From NCBI GenBank assembly GCA_031258965.1, contig JAIRMC010000078.1, forward strand, positions 1 through 40,840: a DNA stretch of 40,840 nucleotides, given 5' to 3'. Shown one piece after another: positions 26,045 through 35,000 of the stretch. The notes below the pieces were generated by a model that worked only from the letters and a program-made list of their open reading frames with translations, searched no databases and was not told the DNA's origin. The DNA comes from Azoarcus sp. Lineage in GTDB: Bacteria > Pseudomonadota > Gammaproteobacteria > Burkholderiales > Rhodocyclaceae. Within the stretch, counting starts at the first letter, position 1. The number at the start of each line of letters is the position of its first letter. A program made the translations under genes and the position numbers.

Positions 26045-26083
26045 GCGCATCCGGCGAGCTGCGAAGCGGTCCGCCGGATGCGC
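26045..26083. repeat. Perfect 12-bp hairpin after the twin-repeat gene
   Basis: GCGCATCCGGCG (26045-26056) pairs perfectly with CGCCGGATGCGC (26072-26083) over a 15-nt loop. On the + strand a T-run follows a few bases later (GGATTTTTA). On the - strand an A-run follows, so it fits + strand termination or RNA 3'-end protection better than termination of the gene at 26092. Confidence 0.65.
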
Positions 26084-26091
26084 CTGGATTT

Positions 26092-26439
26092 TTAGAGGCC
26101 GAACAGATCAGAGAAAATGTGGCCAGGATTGAAGATGCCGCAAACCGCATCCGTGACAATGTCGGCGACACCCGCGATGGCGTAAATACCGGAATCGACG
26201 GCTTCCTCGCAGCTTTCCACCAGATTGCCCCAAAGGCTGAGCACGGAACCTAGCTTACCTTCCACTTCGACGTTTTCCGGACTGAAGATGTGACCGGGAT
26301 TGAAGATGCCGCAAATCGCATCTGTTGCGATATCAGCGACGGTCGCGGCGGCATAGATTCCAGAGTCCACTCCTTCCTCGCATGTTTCCACGAGATTGCC
26401 CCACAAACCCAAGATCGCGCCAATAGAAGTTGTAGCCAT
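26092..26439 (-). CDS. Unrecognised protein made of two near-identical 48-residue repeats
   Basis: The 115-residue protein starts MATTS at 26439, with a strong GGGAGG 7 bp upstream. Residues 6-53 and 63-110 are repeats identical at 38 of 48 positions, joined by an acidic 9-residue linker and closed by DLFGL. Each unit reads LWGNLVE-(S/T)-CEE, then VDSGIYA, VADI, TDA and CGIFNPGHIFS. It has one Cys pair spaced C-x22-C, so four Cys in all. Hydrophobic Ala/Ile/Val-rich helices alternate with acidic turns. There is no Sec signal or long membrane helix. I do not recognise the family. The gene's leader is duplicated before the RTX gene downstream, which implies shared control. Confidence 0.75.
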   Translation of the reverse strand: MATTSIGAILGLWGNLVETCEEGVDSGIYAAATVADIATDAICGIFNPGHIFSPENVEVEGKLGSVLSLWGNLVESCEEAVDSGIYAIAGVADIVTDAVCGIFNPGHIFSDLFGL

Positions 26440-26464
26440 GTTGAAACCTCCCATAATGAATGGC

Positions 26465-26521
26465 TGGAAATAAAGAAACCTGAACAAGTACCTCATTCAG
26501 GTGCGGAAAATATTAACATAC
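26465..26521 (-). promoter_or_regulatory. Leader copy B with perfect inverted repeat, upstream of the twin-repeat gene
   Basis: The core is ACCTGAA (26478-26484), an 11-nt spacer and TTCAGGT (26496-26502), a perfect 7-bp inverted repeat. The AT-rich TATTAACATA block follows. Copy A at 25733-25790 has the same architecture and spacing. The half-sites resemble those of LuxR boxes (ACCTG...CAGGT), but the spacing is 5 bp longer than a lux box. It is therefore an unassigned operator. Confidence 0.7.
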
Positions 26522-26593
26522 AAAAATTCCGTAGCACATACAAGAATGGAAAAATAAATACAAAAAGACGAATACAGCCGGATGGCGCCAGGT

Positions 26594-28639
26594 TCAGGCG
26601 CGCAACAGCGCCTCGCGCCCGCCGAGCCAGCGCGCGAGCAGCCTGTCGACGGCTTCCGGCGCGCCGGCGAGCAGTTCTCCGGCCACGTCCCGCGCCGTGT
26701 CGATCATGTCGCCGTCGGCTTCGAGGTCGGCATAGCGCAGCAGGGGCAGGCCGCTTTGCCGCGCGCCGATGAATTCGCCGGGGCCGCGAATGCGCAGGTC
26801 CTCGCGGGCAATGGCGAAGCCATCGCTTTGTTCATAGATCGCCTTGAGCCGCGCGCGCGCGGTTTCCGACAGCGGGCGTTCGTATATGAGCACGCAGGTG
26901 GAGCGCGCCGCGCCGCGCCCGACGCGGCCACGCAACTGGTGCAACTGGGCAAGGCCGAAGCGTTCGGCGTGTTCGATCACCATCAGACTGGCGCGAGGTA
27001 CGTCCACGCCGACTTCGATGACCGTGGTCGCCACCAGCACATGCAGCTCGCCTGTGGAGAAGGCGGTCATCGCCGCCGCTTTTTCTTCGCTCTTGAGGCG
27101 ACCGTGGATGAGGCCGATCCGTAGTGTCGGCAAGGCCGCTTTCAGGGTTTCCCAGGTTTCGAGCGCGGTTTTCAATTGCAGGGCTTCCGATTCCTCGATG
27201 AGCGGGCATACCCAGTAGGCTTGCTGGCCGCCGAGGCAGGCGGCTTCCAGGCGGGCGATGACTTCCTCGCGGCGCGTGGCGCAGACCAGCCGGGTGGTGA
27301 CGGGCGCGCGTCCGGGCGGCAGTTCGTCGAGCGCCGTGACGTCGAAGTCGGCATAGTGGGTCATTGCCAGGGTGCGCGGGATCGGCGTCGCCGACATCAT
27401 CAGCATGTGGGGACGCGCGCCGGAAATGCCCTTGTCGCGCAAGGCAAGGCGCTGGCGCACGCCGAAGCGGTGTTGTTCGTCGATGACCGCCAGCGCGAGC
27501 CGGGGCAGGTCGACTGGGTCTTCGATCAGGGCATGGGTGCCTGCGGCGAGCAGGCATTCGCCGCTGCGCAGGCGGGCAAGCCCGGCTTCGCGCTCCCGCT
27601 TTTTGCGCCCGCCTGAAAGCCAGACGATGTCCAGGCCGAGCGGCGCGAACCAGGCGGCGAGTTTGCGGTAATGCTGTTCGGCAAGAATCTCGGTGGGCGC
27701 CATCAGCACGGCCTGCCAGCCGTTTTCGGCGGCTTGCAGCATGGCGCAGGCGGCAACGACGGTCTTGCCGCTGCCCACATCGCCTTGCAGGAGCCGCTGC
27801 ATCGGGTGGGAGGCGGCGAGGTCGGCGGCGATTTCCGCCACCGCGCGGGATTGCGCCGCCGTGAGGGCGAACGGCAGGCTCTCGCGCAAGGCGGCGGTCA
27901 AGGTCTGGCGCGGCGGCAGGCTTATCGCCTCATGGGCGCGGCGAGCGTTGTAGGCGCGCCGCAGCGAGAGTTGCTGGGCGAGCAGTTCCTCGAACTTGAC
28001 GCGCCGCCATGCCGGGTGTGTGCGCGCTGCCAGCGCGCGCGCGTCGGCTTCGGGCGGCGGATGATGCAGGGTGCGGATGGCTTCGGCGAAGCCGGGCAGT
28101 TCGAGGCGGCGGCGGAGCGCGGCGGGGAGCAGGTCGTCCAGAGGCGTATTTTGCAGCGCGAAATCCGCCAGTTCGCGCAAGACCGTCTGGGAAAGCCCGG
28201 CGGTTGCCGGATAGACAGGCGTTAGTGCGCGCGGCAGCGGTTCGCCTTCCGTTACCGGGCGTAGGCGCGGGTGCACCATCTCGATGCCGAAAAAGCCGCC
28301 GCGCACTTCGCCGAACAGCCGGAAGCGGCGGCCAGCCGTCAATTGCTTTTGCAGCGAGGGATAAAAATTGATCCAGCGGGCGACGATTTCGCTGTCTGCG
28401 TCGTCGCGCAGGCGGGCAAGCAACTGGCGGCGCGGCCCGGCGATTTCGCAGGAAAGCACCACGGCCTCGATCTGCGCGGTCTCGCCCGGCAATGCTTGCG
28501 CGATCGGGGTGAGGCGGGTTTCATCCTCATAGCGCAGGGGCAGATGGACGATGAGGTCTTCTGGGCGGTGGATGTCGAGCTTTGCCAGCAGCGCCGCCTG
28601 GCGGCTGCCCTGCGTCGGCCAGCGGTTCGCCGCGCTCAC
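26594..28639 (-). CDS. recG: ATP-dependent DNA helicase RecG
   Basis: RecG remodels stalled replication forks and Holliday junctions. The 681-residue protein has an N-terminal wedge/OB region (about 20-150), then helicase motifs: FALTAAQSRAVAEI (Q-like region), Walker A GDVGSGKT (K292), DEQH (387-390) with DEQHRFGV, MSATPIPRTLA, HGRLKSEEK, VATTVIEVGVDVP and LHQLRGRVGRG. The C-terminal TRG-type region (LRIRGPGEFIGARQSG) is present. It is a little shorter at the N-terminus than E. coli RecG (693). It lies 27 bp after ridA in the same direction. Confidence 0.96.
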   Translation of the reverse strand: MSAANRWPTQGSRQAALLAKLDIHRPEDLIVHLPLRYEDETRLTPIAQALPGETAQIEAVVLSCEIAGPRRQLLARLRDDADSEIVARWINFYPSLQKQLTAGRRFRLFGEVRGGFFGIEMVHPRLRPVTEGEPLPRALTPVYPATAGLSQTVLRELADFALQNTPLDDLLPAALRRRLELPGFAEAIRTLHHPPPEADARALAARTHPAWRRVKFEELLAQQLSLRRAYNARRAHEAISLPPRQTLTAALRESLPFALTAAQSRAVAEIAADLAASHPMQRLLQGDVGSGKTVVAACAMLQAAENGWQAVLMAPTEILAEQHYRKLAAWFAPLGLDIVWLSGGRKKREREAGLARLRSGECLLAAGTHALIEDPVDLPRLALAVIDEQHRFGVRQRLALRDKGISGARPHMLMMSATPIPRTLAMTHYADFDVTALDELPPGRAPVTTRLVCATRREEVIARLEAACLGGQQAYWVCPLIEESEALQLKTALETWETLKAALPTLRIGLIHGRLKSEEKAAAMTAFSTGELHVLVATTVIEVGVDVPRASLMVIEHAERFGLAQLHQLRGRVGRGAARSTCVLIYERPLSETARARLKAIYEQSDGFAIAREDLRIRGPGEFIGARQSGLPLLRYADLEADGDMIDTARDVAGELLAGAPEAVDRLLARWLGGREALLRA

Positions 28640-28666
28640 GCGGCCGCGTTCCCGCGCATGAAGGCA

Positions 28667-29047
28667 TCAGCCGGTGACGATGATGGCGTCGGCCTCGACC
28701 AATGCGCCTTTGGGCAATTCCTTGACGCCGACCGCCGCCCGCGCCGGGTAGGGCGTGTCGAAATAGCGTGCCATGATTTCATTGACCTTGGCGAAATTGC
28801 CCAGGCTGGTGAGATAAATGGTGATGCGCGCGGTTTGCGAAAGCGACGCGCCAGCCGCCCCGGCCACCGCTTTCAGGTTCTCGAAAACGCGGACAGCCTG
28901 CGCCTCGAAGCCTTCGGCCAGTTGCCCCGTTTGGGGGTCGAGGCCGATCTGGCCTGAACAATAAACAGTGCCGCCGACTTTCACGGCTTGCGAATAGGTG
29001 CCGATAGCGGCGGGCGCGGCGGGCGTGGAAACAATCTCGCGGGTCAT
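28667..29047 (-). CDS. ridA: RidA family enamine/imine deaminase
   Basis: RidA hydrolyses reactive 2-aminoacrylate and related enamines produced by PLP enzymes. The 126-residue protein begins TREIVSTPAAPAAIGTYSQAV and has CSGQIGLDP, the RITIYL segment, and the active-site signature YPARAAVGVKELPKGALVEAD including the key Arg. The start at 29047 gives the normal family length; the upstream extension of the frame is the fliW region read in another phase. It is followed by recG after 27 bp. Confidence 0.94.
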   Translation of the reverse strand: MTREIVSTPAAPAAIGTYSQAVKVGGTVYCSGQIGLDPQTGQLAEGFEAQAVRVFENLKAVAGAAGASLSQTARITIYLTSLGNFAKVNEIMARYFDTPYPARAAVGVKELPKGALVEADAIIVTG

Positions 29048-29070
29048 GCCTGTATTTCCGGAAAAGCGTG

Positions 29071-29117
29071 GGAAAAGAAAAACGAAAGGAAAGGGGCGCG
29101 GCTCTCCCGCGCCCCTT
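29071..29117 (-). terminator. Intrinsic terminator after fliW
   Basis: On the - strand, AAGGGGCGCGG pairs perfectly with CCGCGCCCCTT over a 5-nt loop and leads into the T-rich run TTCCTTTCGTTTTTC. It lies between the fliW stop (29136) and the ridA start (29047), so ridA-recG must have its own promoter or depend on read-through. Confidence 0.85.
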
Positions 29118-29135
29118 GGCATGATACCCGTGCTT

Positions 29136-29570
29136 TCAGCCGCGCACGCGCAAAATGATGTCGTAGCCGAGCTTGTCGATGATTTTTTGCAGGCCGCGAT
29201 GCTGCCGGATGTTGATGACCAGCGGCGCCATGAAATTGGCGTGCAGGCCCGCCTCGGCGGGCGCGTCGCCGTTCTTGCGGACGATGACGGCAACCGCGGC
29301 ATCTTCAGGGCGGGACAGGCGCAGGAAGGCGACTTCCTCGTCCGTGAGCGGAAACTCGTAGGTAATGCCGAGCTGTTCCGGCCCGGTGAGCGAGAACGCC
29401 AAGCTGGCGTCGTCCACGCTCTGGAGCAAAAGCACCTTTCCGCCACCGCCTTCTTCGTGCAGCAGCACGAAACGGCGCGAATTCTCGAATCCAGGCAGCC
29501 CCATCGGGAATTCGATTATCTTGTCATCGGAAATCTCGATCGCGCCCAATGCCGGACTATCTATCTTCAT
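29136..29570 (-). CDS. fliW: Flagellar assembly factor FliW
   Basis: FliW binds flagellin and the translational regulator CsrA, coupling flagellin export to its synthesis. The 144-residue protein has the family pattern KIDSPALGAIEISDDKIIEFPMGLPGFENSRRFVLL, then FPLTDEEVAFL, VAVIVRKNGD and LVINIRQHRGLQKI. A GGGGGG upstream of the ATG at 29570 serves as a ribosome site. No flagellar structural genes or csrA are in the window. Its upstream neighbours are a SPOR protein and a DUF2802 protein. Confidence 0.93.
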   Translation of the reverse strand: MKIDSPALGAIEISDDKIIEFPMGLPGFENSRRFVLLHEEGGGGKVLLLQSVDDASLAFSLTGPEQLGITYEFPLTDEEVAFLRLSRPEDAAVAVIVRKNGDAPAEAGLHANFMAPLVINIRQHRGLQKIIDKLGYDIILRVRG

Positions 29571-29610
29571 ATTGCCCCCCGTTGTCGAGACGATGCGCGG
29601 CGCGGGTGAA

Positions 29611-30270
29611 TTATTTCGCCGCCTGCCGCTTCGGTTTTCTGGCCGCTTTCGCGGGCGCCTTGCCGGTTTTCCGTGGCGGCAGCACGATGCTTTCGGCGAT
29701 GTTTTCCAGGCGGCGTCTTGCCGCCTCGGCTTCGCGCTTATTACGAAAAGGCCCAGCCACAACTCGCGCCTGGAGATGAGCGGGCAGGCCGGATGCCAAG
29801 GCATTCTCAAGCAGGCTTTTGGCATTGTCCATGGAATCGAACACGCCCAATTGGAGAAAATACCCGTTCCATGACGGCGGAGGCGACGCTTCAGCCGCCG
29901 CGCCAACAGTGTGACCCGCGGCGGGCGGCTCGGGCTGCGGCGCGACGGTCTCCGGGACGTTTCCCGCTTTGCCCGGCGCGGCTTCCAATGCCTTGGGAGT
30001 GGAAGCATCCGTCGTGCTGGCAACGATTTCATCGACGGGCACAATAGCTTCGTCCGATGCCGCCGCGTCGATGGCATGGGCGGGGTGAGTGTCGGCCTTG
30101 TTGGCGGCGGGCGGCGGCGCGGTTTTCGCTGACGGCGACAACATCGGCCTGCCGCCATCTTCGTACCACAGCGTGCCTAGCAGCAAGGCGGTAGCTGCCA
30201 GCACGGCAAAGCCCGCGCGGCGCAGCGCCGTCCGGCGCAAATCGTCGGGCGTGACGATTTTTCGGCTCAT
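29611..30270 (-). CDS. SPOR-domain membrane protein (DedD-like)
   Basis: The 219-residue protein has a short cytoplasmic N-terminus, one membrane helix (about 18-36, AGFAVLAATALLLGTLW), a long Ala/Pro-rich periplasmic linker and a C-terminal SPOR domain (about 134-203: GYFLQLGVFDSMDNAKSLLENALASG to VVAGPFRNKREAEAARRRL). SPOR domains bind denuded glycan strands at the division septum. A basic Lys/Arg tail follows. Its start overlaps the DUF2802 stop (4 bp). Confidence 0.88.
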   Translation of the reverse strand: MSRKIVTPDDLRRTALRRAGFAVLAATALLLGTLWYEDGGRPMLSPSAKTAPPPAANKADTHPAHAIDAAASDEAIVPVDEIVASTTDASTPKALEAAPGKAGNVPETVAPQPEPPAAGHTVGAAAEASPPPSWNGYFLQLGVFDSMDNAKSLLENALASGLPAHLQARVVAGPFRNKREAEAARRRLENIAESIVLPPRKTGKAPAKAARKPKRQAAK

Positions 30271-30833
30271 GCCCGTCTGCCCCGCGCTTCCTGTTGTCGC
30301 GCCCGCGCGGCGAGCGATGCCACCAAATCGGCTTCGGCACGGGTAATGCCGCAGCGCGTGGCGATGACATCAGCCATCACCCCGCGCCGCGCCAGCGCCA
30401 GCGCCTCATCGTATTCCGGGGAAACGCCCGGCGGCTCCATCGGCATGGTCATGGAGGTTTCTGGCCGTACCGTCAGACGTTCCACTTCTGCGCGCAATGC
30501 GTGGATTTCCTGGCGCTGGGTTTCAAACGCCTCCCAAACGCGGTCGACCTCCCGCCGCAGGCATTGCAATTCGAGTTCCAGCGCGAAAGGATCGAAAGCG
30601 TTATCCGGCGCGATATTCTGCACAATACTTTCCGGTTCCGGCAAAACGGAAAGCAGAGGCGCTTCCTTGGGCAGCGGGGACGCATGACCGGAAGAATCGT
30701 TGTCCGTACCTGCCGCCGTTCCGGCGCTCTCGGTCAGCGATGCTGTTTGCCGCCGAATGCACAGGGCGCGAATGAATTGCCATCCGCCATAAACCAGCAG
30801 CGCCGCAATAAAACTCCATACCAATTGCCGCAT
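30267..30833 (-). CDS. DUF2802 family membrane-anchored protein
   Basis: The 188-residue protein starts MRQLVWSFIAALLVYGG, a membrane anchor at about 3-22. GGGAGG lies 8 bp upstream of the 30833 ATG, which decides the start over an open frame reaching 30902. A disordered Ser/Pro stretch and a coiled coil (ELQCLRREVDRVWEAFETQRQEI) precede the C-terminal DUF2802 helical motif YDEALALARRGVMADVIATRCGITRAEADLVASL, which resembles a helix-turn-helix. The family's role is unknown; members often sit near motility genes, in keeping with fliW downstream. Confidence 0.82.
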   Translation of the reverse strand: MRQLVWSFIAALLVYGGWQFIRALCIRRQTASLTESAGTAAGTDNDSSGHASPLPKEAPLLSVLPEPESIVQNIAPDNAFDPFALELELQCLRREVDRVWEAFETQRQEIHALRAEVERLTVRPETSMTMPMEPPGVSPEYDEALALARRGVMADVIATRCGITRAEADLVASLAARARQQEARGRRA

Positions 30834-30950
30834 GATCCGTCCTCCCTGACGGACATCCATATTGGAAAGGATAACGTCGGGTTGTTTGCCATGTAACGCC
30901 ATGGTCGAATATGGCGATAATACTTGTCACACCCGTTTCGGACAAACGAT

Positions 30951-31721
30951 ATGGAACTTTTCTTGCCTTTTTTTCTCTTTTGGACGAAAAAGATCGTTTC
31001 GGTACTGATCCTGCCGCCGCTTTTGCCTTTCGTTTTTGTTTTTGCCGGACTCGTTTTCATCCGTTGCCGCTGGCGCGGCGGCGGCGTCCTGGCCTGGCTC
31101 GGCCTCGCCGCTGGTCTGTTGACCATCACGCCCGCCGCGACCAACCTGATGTTGGCTCCGCTGGAACCAGCAGCCCCCGTCCAGCTTGCCGAAGCCCGGA
31201 GCGCGCAGGCTATCGTCATTCTGGGCTGCGGGCGCATGTTTGACACACCGGAATACGGCGGCGACACCGTTGGCCGCATGACTCTTGAACGCTTGCGCTA
31301 TGGCGCGCGGCTGGCGCGCGAAACCGGCCTGCCAATACTGGTCAGCGGCGGCGCGCCCGGCGGGGGGACGCCCGAGGCGCAATTGATGAAGGTTGTGCTG
31401 GAAGAGGAATTCCACGTTCCTGTAACTTGGACGGAAGACGCCTCGCTCGATACCCGCCAGAATGCCCGCAACAGTGCCGCCTTGCTCAAGACCGCCGATA
31501 TCAGCCGCGTCGTCCTCGTCACCCACGCCGTCCACATGCGGCGCGCTCAGGAAGAATTCGCCTCGCAGGGGCTTGCCATCGTCGCGGCCCCGACCGCTTG
31601 GCTGAGCAGCCAGCGCAGCGGCAGCATCCTGCCCGCGCTGCCGAACACCGAGTCCGCCTATGCGGGCTGGTTTGCGCTGCATGAGTGGCTCGGCCTGCTT
31701 GCCCGTCGCCTGAGCCGCTGA
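30951..31721 (+). CDS. YdcF/ElyC family (DUF218) membrane protein
   Basis: The 256-residue protein has two N-terminal membrane helices (about 5-30 and 42-62) and a DUF218 domain with AQAIVILGCGRM, LVSGGAPGGG, the acidic DTRQNARNSAALLKT segment, and RVVLVTHAVHMRRA. ElyC and SanA of this family act in envelope integrity and peptidoglycan/lipid-carrier metabolism, but the reaction is unproven. The ATG at 30951 is preferred over a TTG at 30924. It is divergent from the DUF2802 operon. Confidence 0.85.
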   Translation: MELFLPFFLFWTKKIVSVLILPPLLPFVFVFAGLVFIRCRWRGGGVLAWLGLAAGLLTITPAATNLMLAPLEPAAPVQLAEARSAQAIVILGCGRMFDTPEYGGDTVGRMTLERLRYGARLARETGLPILVSGGAPGGGTPEAQLMKVVLEEEFHVPVTWTEDASLDTRQNARNSAALLKTADISRVVLVTHAVHMRRAQEEFASQGLAIVAAPTAWLSSQRSGSILPALPNTESAYAGWFALHEWLGLLARRLSR

Positions 31722-31754
31722 AGCGGCAGGCGTCGCCAGCGCGCCCGCGCCGTT

Positions 31755-31943
31755 TCAGCGGGCCGTGTCGTAATAGGGACTGACCGGCACGCGGGCGGCG
31801 TCATAGGCGCGACGCGCCTGGACATTTTGCGGTTTGTCCCACCACAGGGCGAGGCCGATGCGCCGTACTTCGCGCTCCTCTGGATGCTGCGCCAGCCATT
31901 CGCGCATGAACAGGGTGAATTCGGATTCGTAGGGTTTGGGCAT
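31755..31943 (-). CDS. DUF3460 small protein
   Basis: The 62-residue protein starts MPKPYESEFTLFMREWLAQHPE and continues VRRIGLALWWDKPQNVQARR to VPVSPYYDTAR. This is the pattern of DUF3460, a small family I associate with betaproteobacteria. No function is known. An upstream open frame to 31997 lacks conservation, and the ATG at 31943 starts the recognisable sequence. It is convergent with the YdcF-like gene and lies downstream of hrpA, 141 bp after its stop. Confidence 0.88.
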   Translation of the reverse strand: MPKPYESEFTLFMREWLAQHPEEREVRRIGLALWWDKPQNVQARRAYDAARVPVSPYYDTAR

Positions 31944-32084
31944 GGCGGGCTTCTTTTGCGCAAGAGGAAGGGGGGCGATATTACCATTCGCGGTCATTTC
32001 AGTTTCACGCCGGGACTACACAACTAAACAGGTAGGCAAAGTACAAGGGGTACGGCCCAATGGCGATTGCATCGCTGGCGCGCT

Positions 32085-35000
32085 TCATCTCCGCCGCCCT
32101 TCCCAAATCTTCTGCAAGCGTTTCACCGATACCGGCATTGACGTTTTGAGCGTTTGCGCATAAAGCCCGACGCGCAGTTCTTCAAGCAGCCAGCGGAAGG
32201 TTTCCAGTTCGGGGTCGATGACGCCCGCGCGGCGGCGGGCGGCGGTTTCGCGCGACCAGGGCTGCGCCAGCGCCTGCCATTCCGCCATGGCCCTGGCGTC
32301 GCGTGCGGGGTTTTCGCGCAGTTTGTCGAGGCGCAGCGCGGTGGCTTTGAGATAGCGCGGGAAATGGGCGAGGCGCTCCCACGCGAAGGCGAGCAGGAAG
32401 TCAGCAGGCAAGAGGGCGGCGAGCTGGGCGCGCACGTCGGCGACGACTTCGGGGAAGGTTTTGCCGAGGGCGGCGAGGCGCTTTTGGAGGGCGGTGTTTT
32501 CTGTGGTCAGTTGTGCGGCAAGGCGCATGAATTCCTGTGCGACCAGCGCGATGCGCGGGCGCGCTTCCTGACAGCGGCGGGCGAAGCTTTCGGCATCGGC
32601 GGGTAGCGGGTCGCCGAGGCAGCAGCGCGTCAGCGCCGCCTCGACGAGCCGCGCCTTGAGTTCGGCGTCAGTGCCGAAGTCGCGGTATTGCAGGGCGAGT
32701 TCGCGCAGGCCGGGCAGGCGTTCGACGGCTTTTGCTTGATCCTTGAGCATGAGGACGAAGAGGCGCGCCAGACCGCGACGATGCATGCGGGCCGCGTCTT
32801 CGAGGGTGTCGCAGGGGCGGATGGAGACGCTGTCGCCATCGTCGTGGAGGGCGGGAAAGCCGATGACCTCGCGCTCGTCGATGCGCAGTTCGATGAGTTC
32901 GGGCAGCGCGCCGAAAGTCCAGGCGGTAAATCCGGCGGCGGGGGCCGTGCCGCCTGCTGCGCAGCGGCCTTTTGCGCCGGAGGCTTCGCGCTCGCCGGGG
33001 TGGTTTTCGGGCGCGGCGAGCGCGAAGCGCGCAGCAACCTGTTCTTTTAGTTTTGCGCGCAATTCGTTCAACTGGCGCGACTGACCCAGGACGCGGCCAT
33101 GTTCGTCGATGACGCGGAAGTTCATGAAGCAGTGCGGCGGCAGGTTTTCCGGGCGGAAGCTTTCCAGGGGCAGTTTGAGATGGACGCGATCTTCGATGAA
33201 ATGCTGGAGCGCCCTCAGCAGTGGGTCGCCGCCGTCAATGTCGAATTCGCCCGCTTCAAACGCTGCGGTGAAGGCGGCGGCGCTGTCGGCGAGCGGTTGC
33301 AGGCGGTGACGGATTTTCTGCGGCACAGTTTTCATCAGCGCCAACGCCTTTTCTTCTAGCAGGCCCGGCGTCAGCCATTCGCAACGCGGTGCGGGTATCT
33401 GGTTGAGCATCGCCAGTGGCACGGTGAGGGTGACGCCGTCGTCGCTCGCGCCAGGGTCGTGGCGATAGTCGAGTTTGAGCGGTTGCCCGAGTACGTCGAG
33501 CACGGGCGGAAAGCGGTCGCTGGTGACGCCTTCGGCTTCATGGCGCATCAGTTGTTCGCGGGAAAGGTAGAGGTGTTTCGGGGCGTCCTGCTCAACCTGC
33601 TGCCGCCAATGCTCGAACGAAGCGAGATCGACGATGTCGGCGGGGAGTTTGCTGTCGTAGAAGGCTTCGATCAGGGTTTCGTCGACGAGAACATCGGGTC
33701 GGCGGGTTTTGTGCTCCAGACGTTCGATGTCGGCCACGAGTTGCTGGTTGTGGGTGAGAAAGTCCATGTTGCGCGCCGGGCCGTCAAGGATTTCTCCAGC
33801 GACCAGCCCTTCGCGGATGAAAAGTTCGCGGCACAGCGCAGGGTCGGTATCACGGTAGCCGATGCCCCGGCGCGGCCAGATCGTCAGGCCGTAGAGCACG
33901 CCGCGTTCCCAGGCGCGCACGCTGCCCGCATTTTTCGACCAGTGCGGCTCGAACACTTGCCGCCGTATCAGGTGCGCGCCGGTTTCTTCCACCCATTCCG
34001 GCTCGATGCGGGCGATGCATCTGCCGAAAAGGCGCGTGGTTTCGATCTGTTCGGCGGCCATGATCCACTTGCCCGCTTTTTTTGCCAGCATCGAGCCGGG
34101 ATGCGGCCAGAATCGGATGCCGCGCGCGCCAAGGTAACTCTCCGTCTGCGAGCCGGCGGTTTCTTCTGCCTTGCAGCCGATATTGCCCAACAATCCGGCA
34201 AGGAGCGATTTGTGTATGGCTTCGTAGTTGGCGGGGACGGTATTGATCGCCCAACCGTGCTCGACACACAGGGTGTGCAGTTGCGCATGTACGTCACGCC
34301 ACTCGCGCATGCGTAGATAGGAAAGGAAATGGCGGCGGCACCATTGTTTTTGCTGGTTGCCGGATTCGTGACGCTGTACTTCGCACCAGGCTGTCCACAA
34401 ATGCCAGTGCCAGAGGAATTCAGAATGACGATCCTGTTCCGCGCCGCGAAACCGCATGTGCGCCTGTTCGACCGCGCCGGGGTTTTCCCGCGGGCGCTCG
34501 CGCGGGTCTTGCACCGAGAGCGCGGCGGCGATTACCAGCACTTCGGCCAGCGCCCCGCGCTCGCGCGCAGCTAGCATCATGCGGCCTATGCGCGGGTCAA
34601 GCGGCAGTCTTGCCAGTTCGCGCCCGATGGGGGTGAGCGCGCGCGCCGCTTCTATGCCGCCTTCCTCGCTGATGGCGCCCAGTTCGGCCAGCAGGGCATA
34701 GCCGTCGCTGATCAGCCTGGCACCAGGCGGGTCGATGAAGGGAAAATCTTCCACCGTCCCCAGCCCGAGCGCCTTCATGCGCAAGATGACACCAGCAAGC
34801 GATGAGCGTAGGATTTCCGGGTCGGTATGCGCGGGGCGACGGGAGAAATCATCTTCGTCATAGAGGCGCAGGCAGATGCCATCCATCACCCGCCCGCAGC
34901 GCCCGGCACGCTGGCTGGCGGACGCCCGCGATACTTTTTCGATCTGCAACTGTTCGACCTTGTTGCGCGGCGAATAGCGTTTGATGCGGGCAAGCCCTGT

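Larger units (their letters stand above)
25714..26091. other. Intergenic region between the RTX and twin-repeat genes
   Basis: These 378 bp hold leader copy A (25733-25790), an intrinsic terminator for the upstream gene (25961-25986) and a 12-bp perfect hairpin (26045-26083). The middle, about 25800-25960, has no gene I can support. Confidence 0.6.

Noticed and set aside
26465-26521. LuxR-type lux box reading of the ACCTG/CAGGT arms
   Set aside because: The arms fit, but the total span is 25 bp rather than 20 bp, and no luxR or luxI lies nearby.
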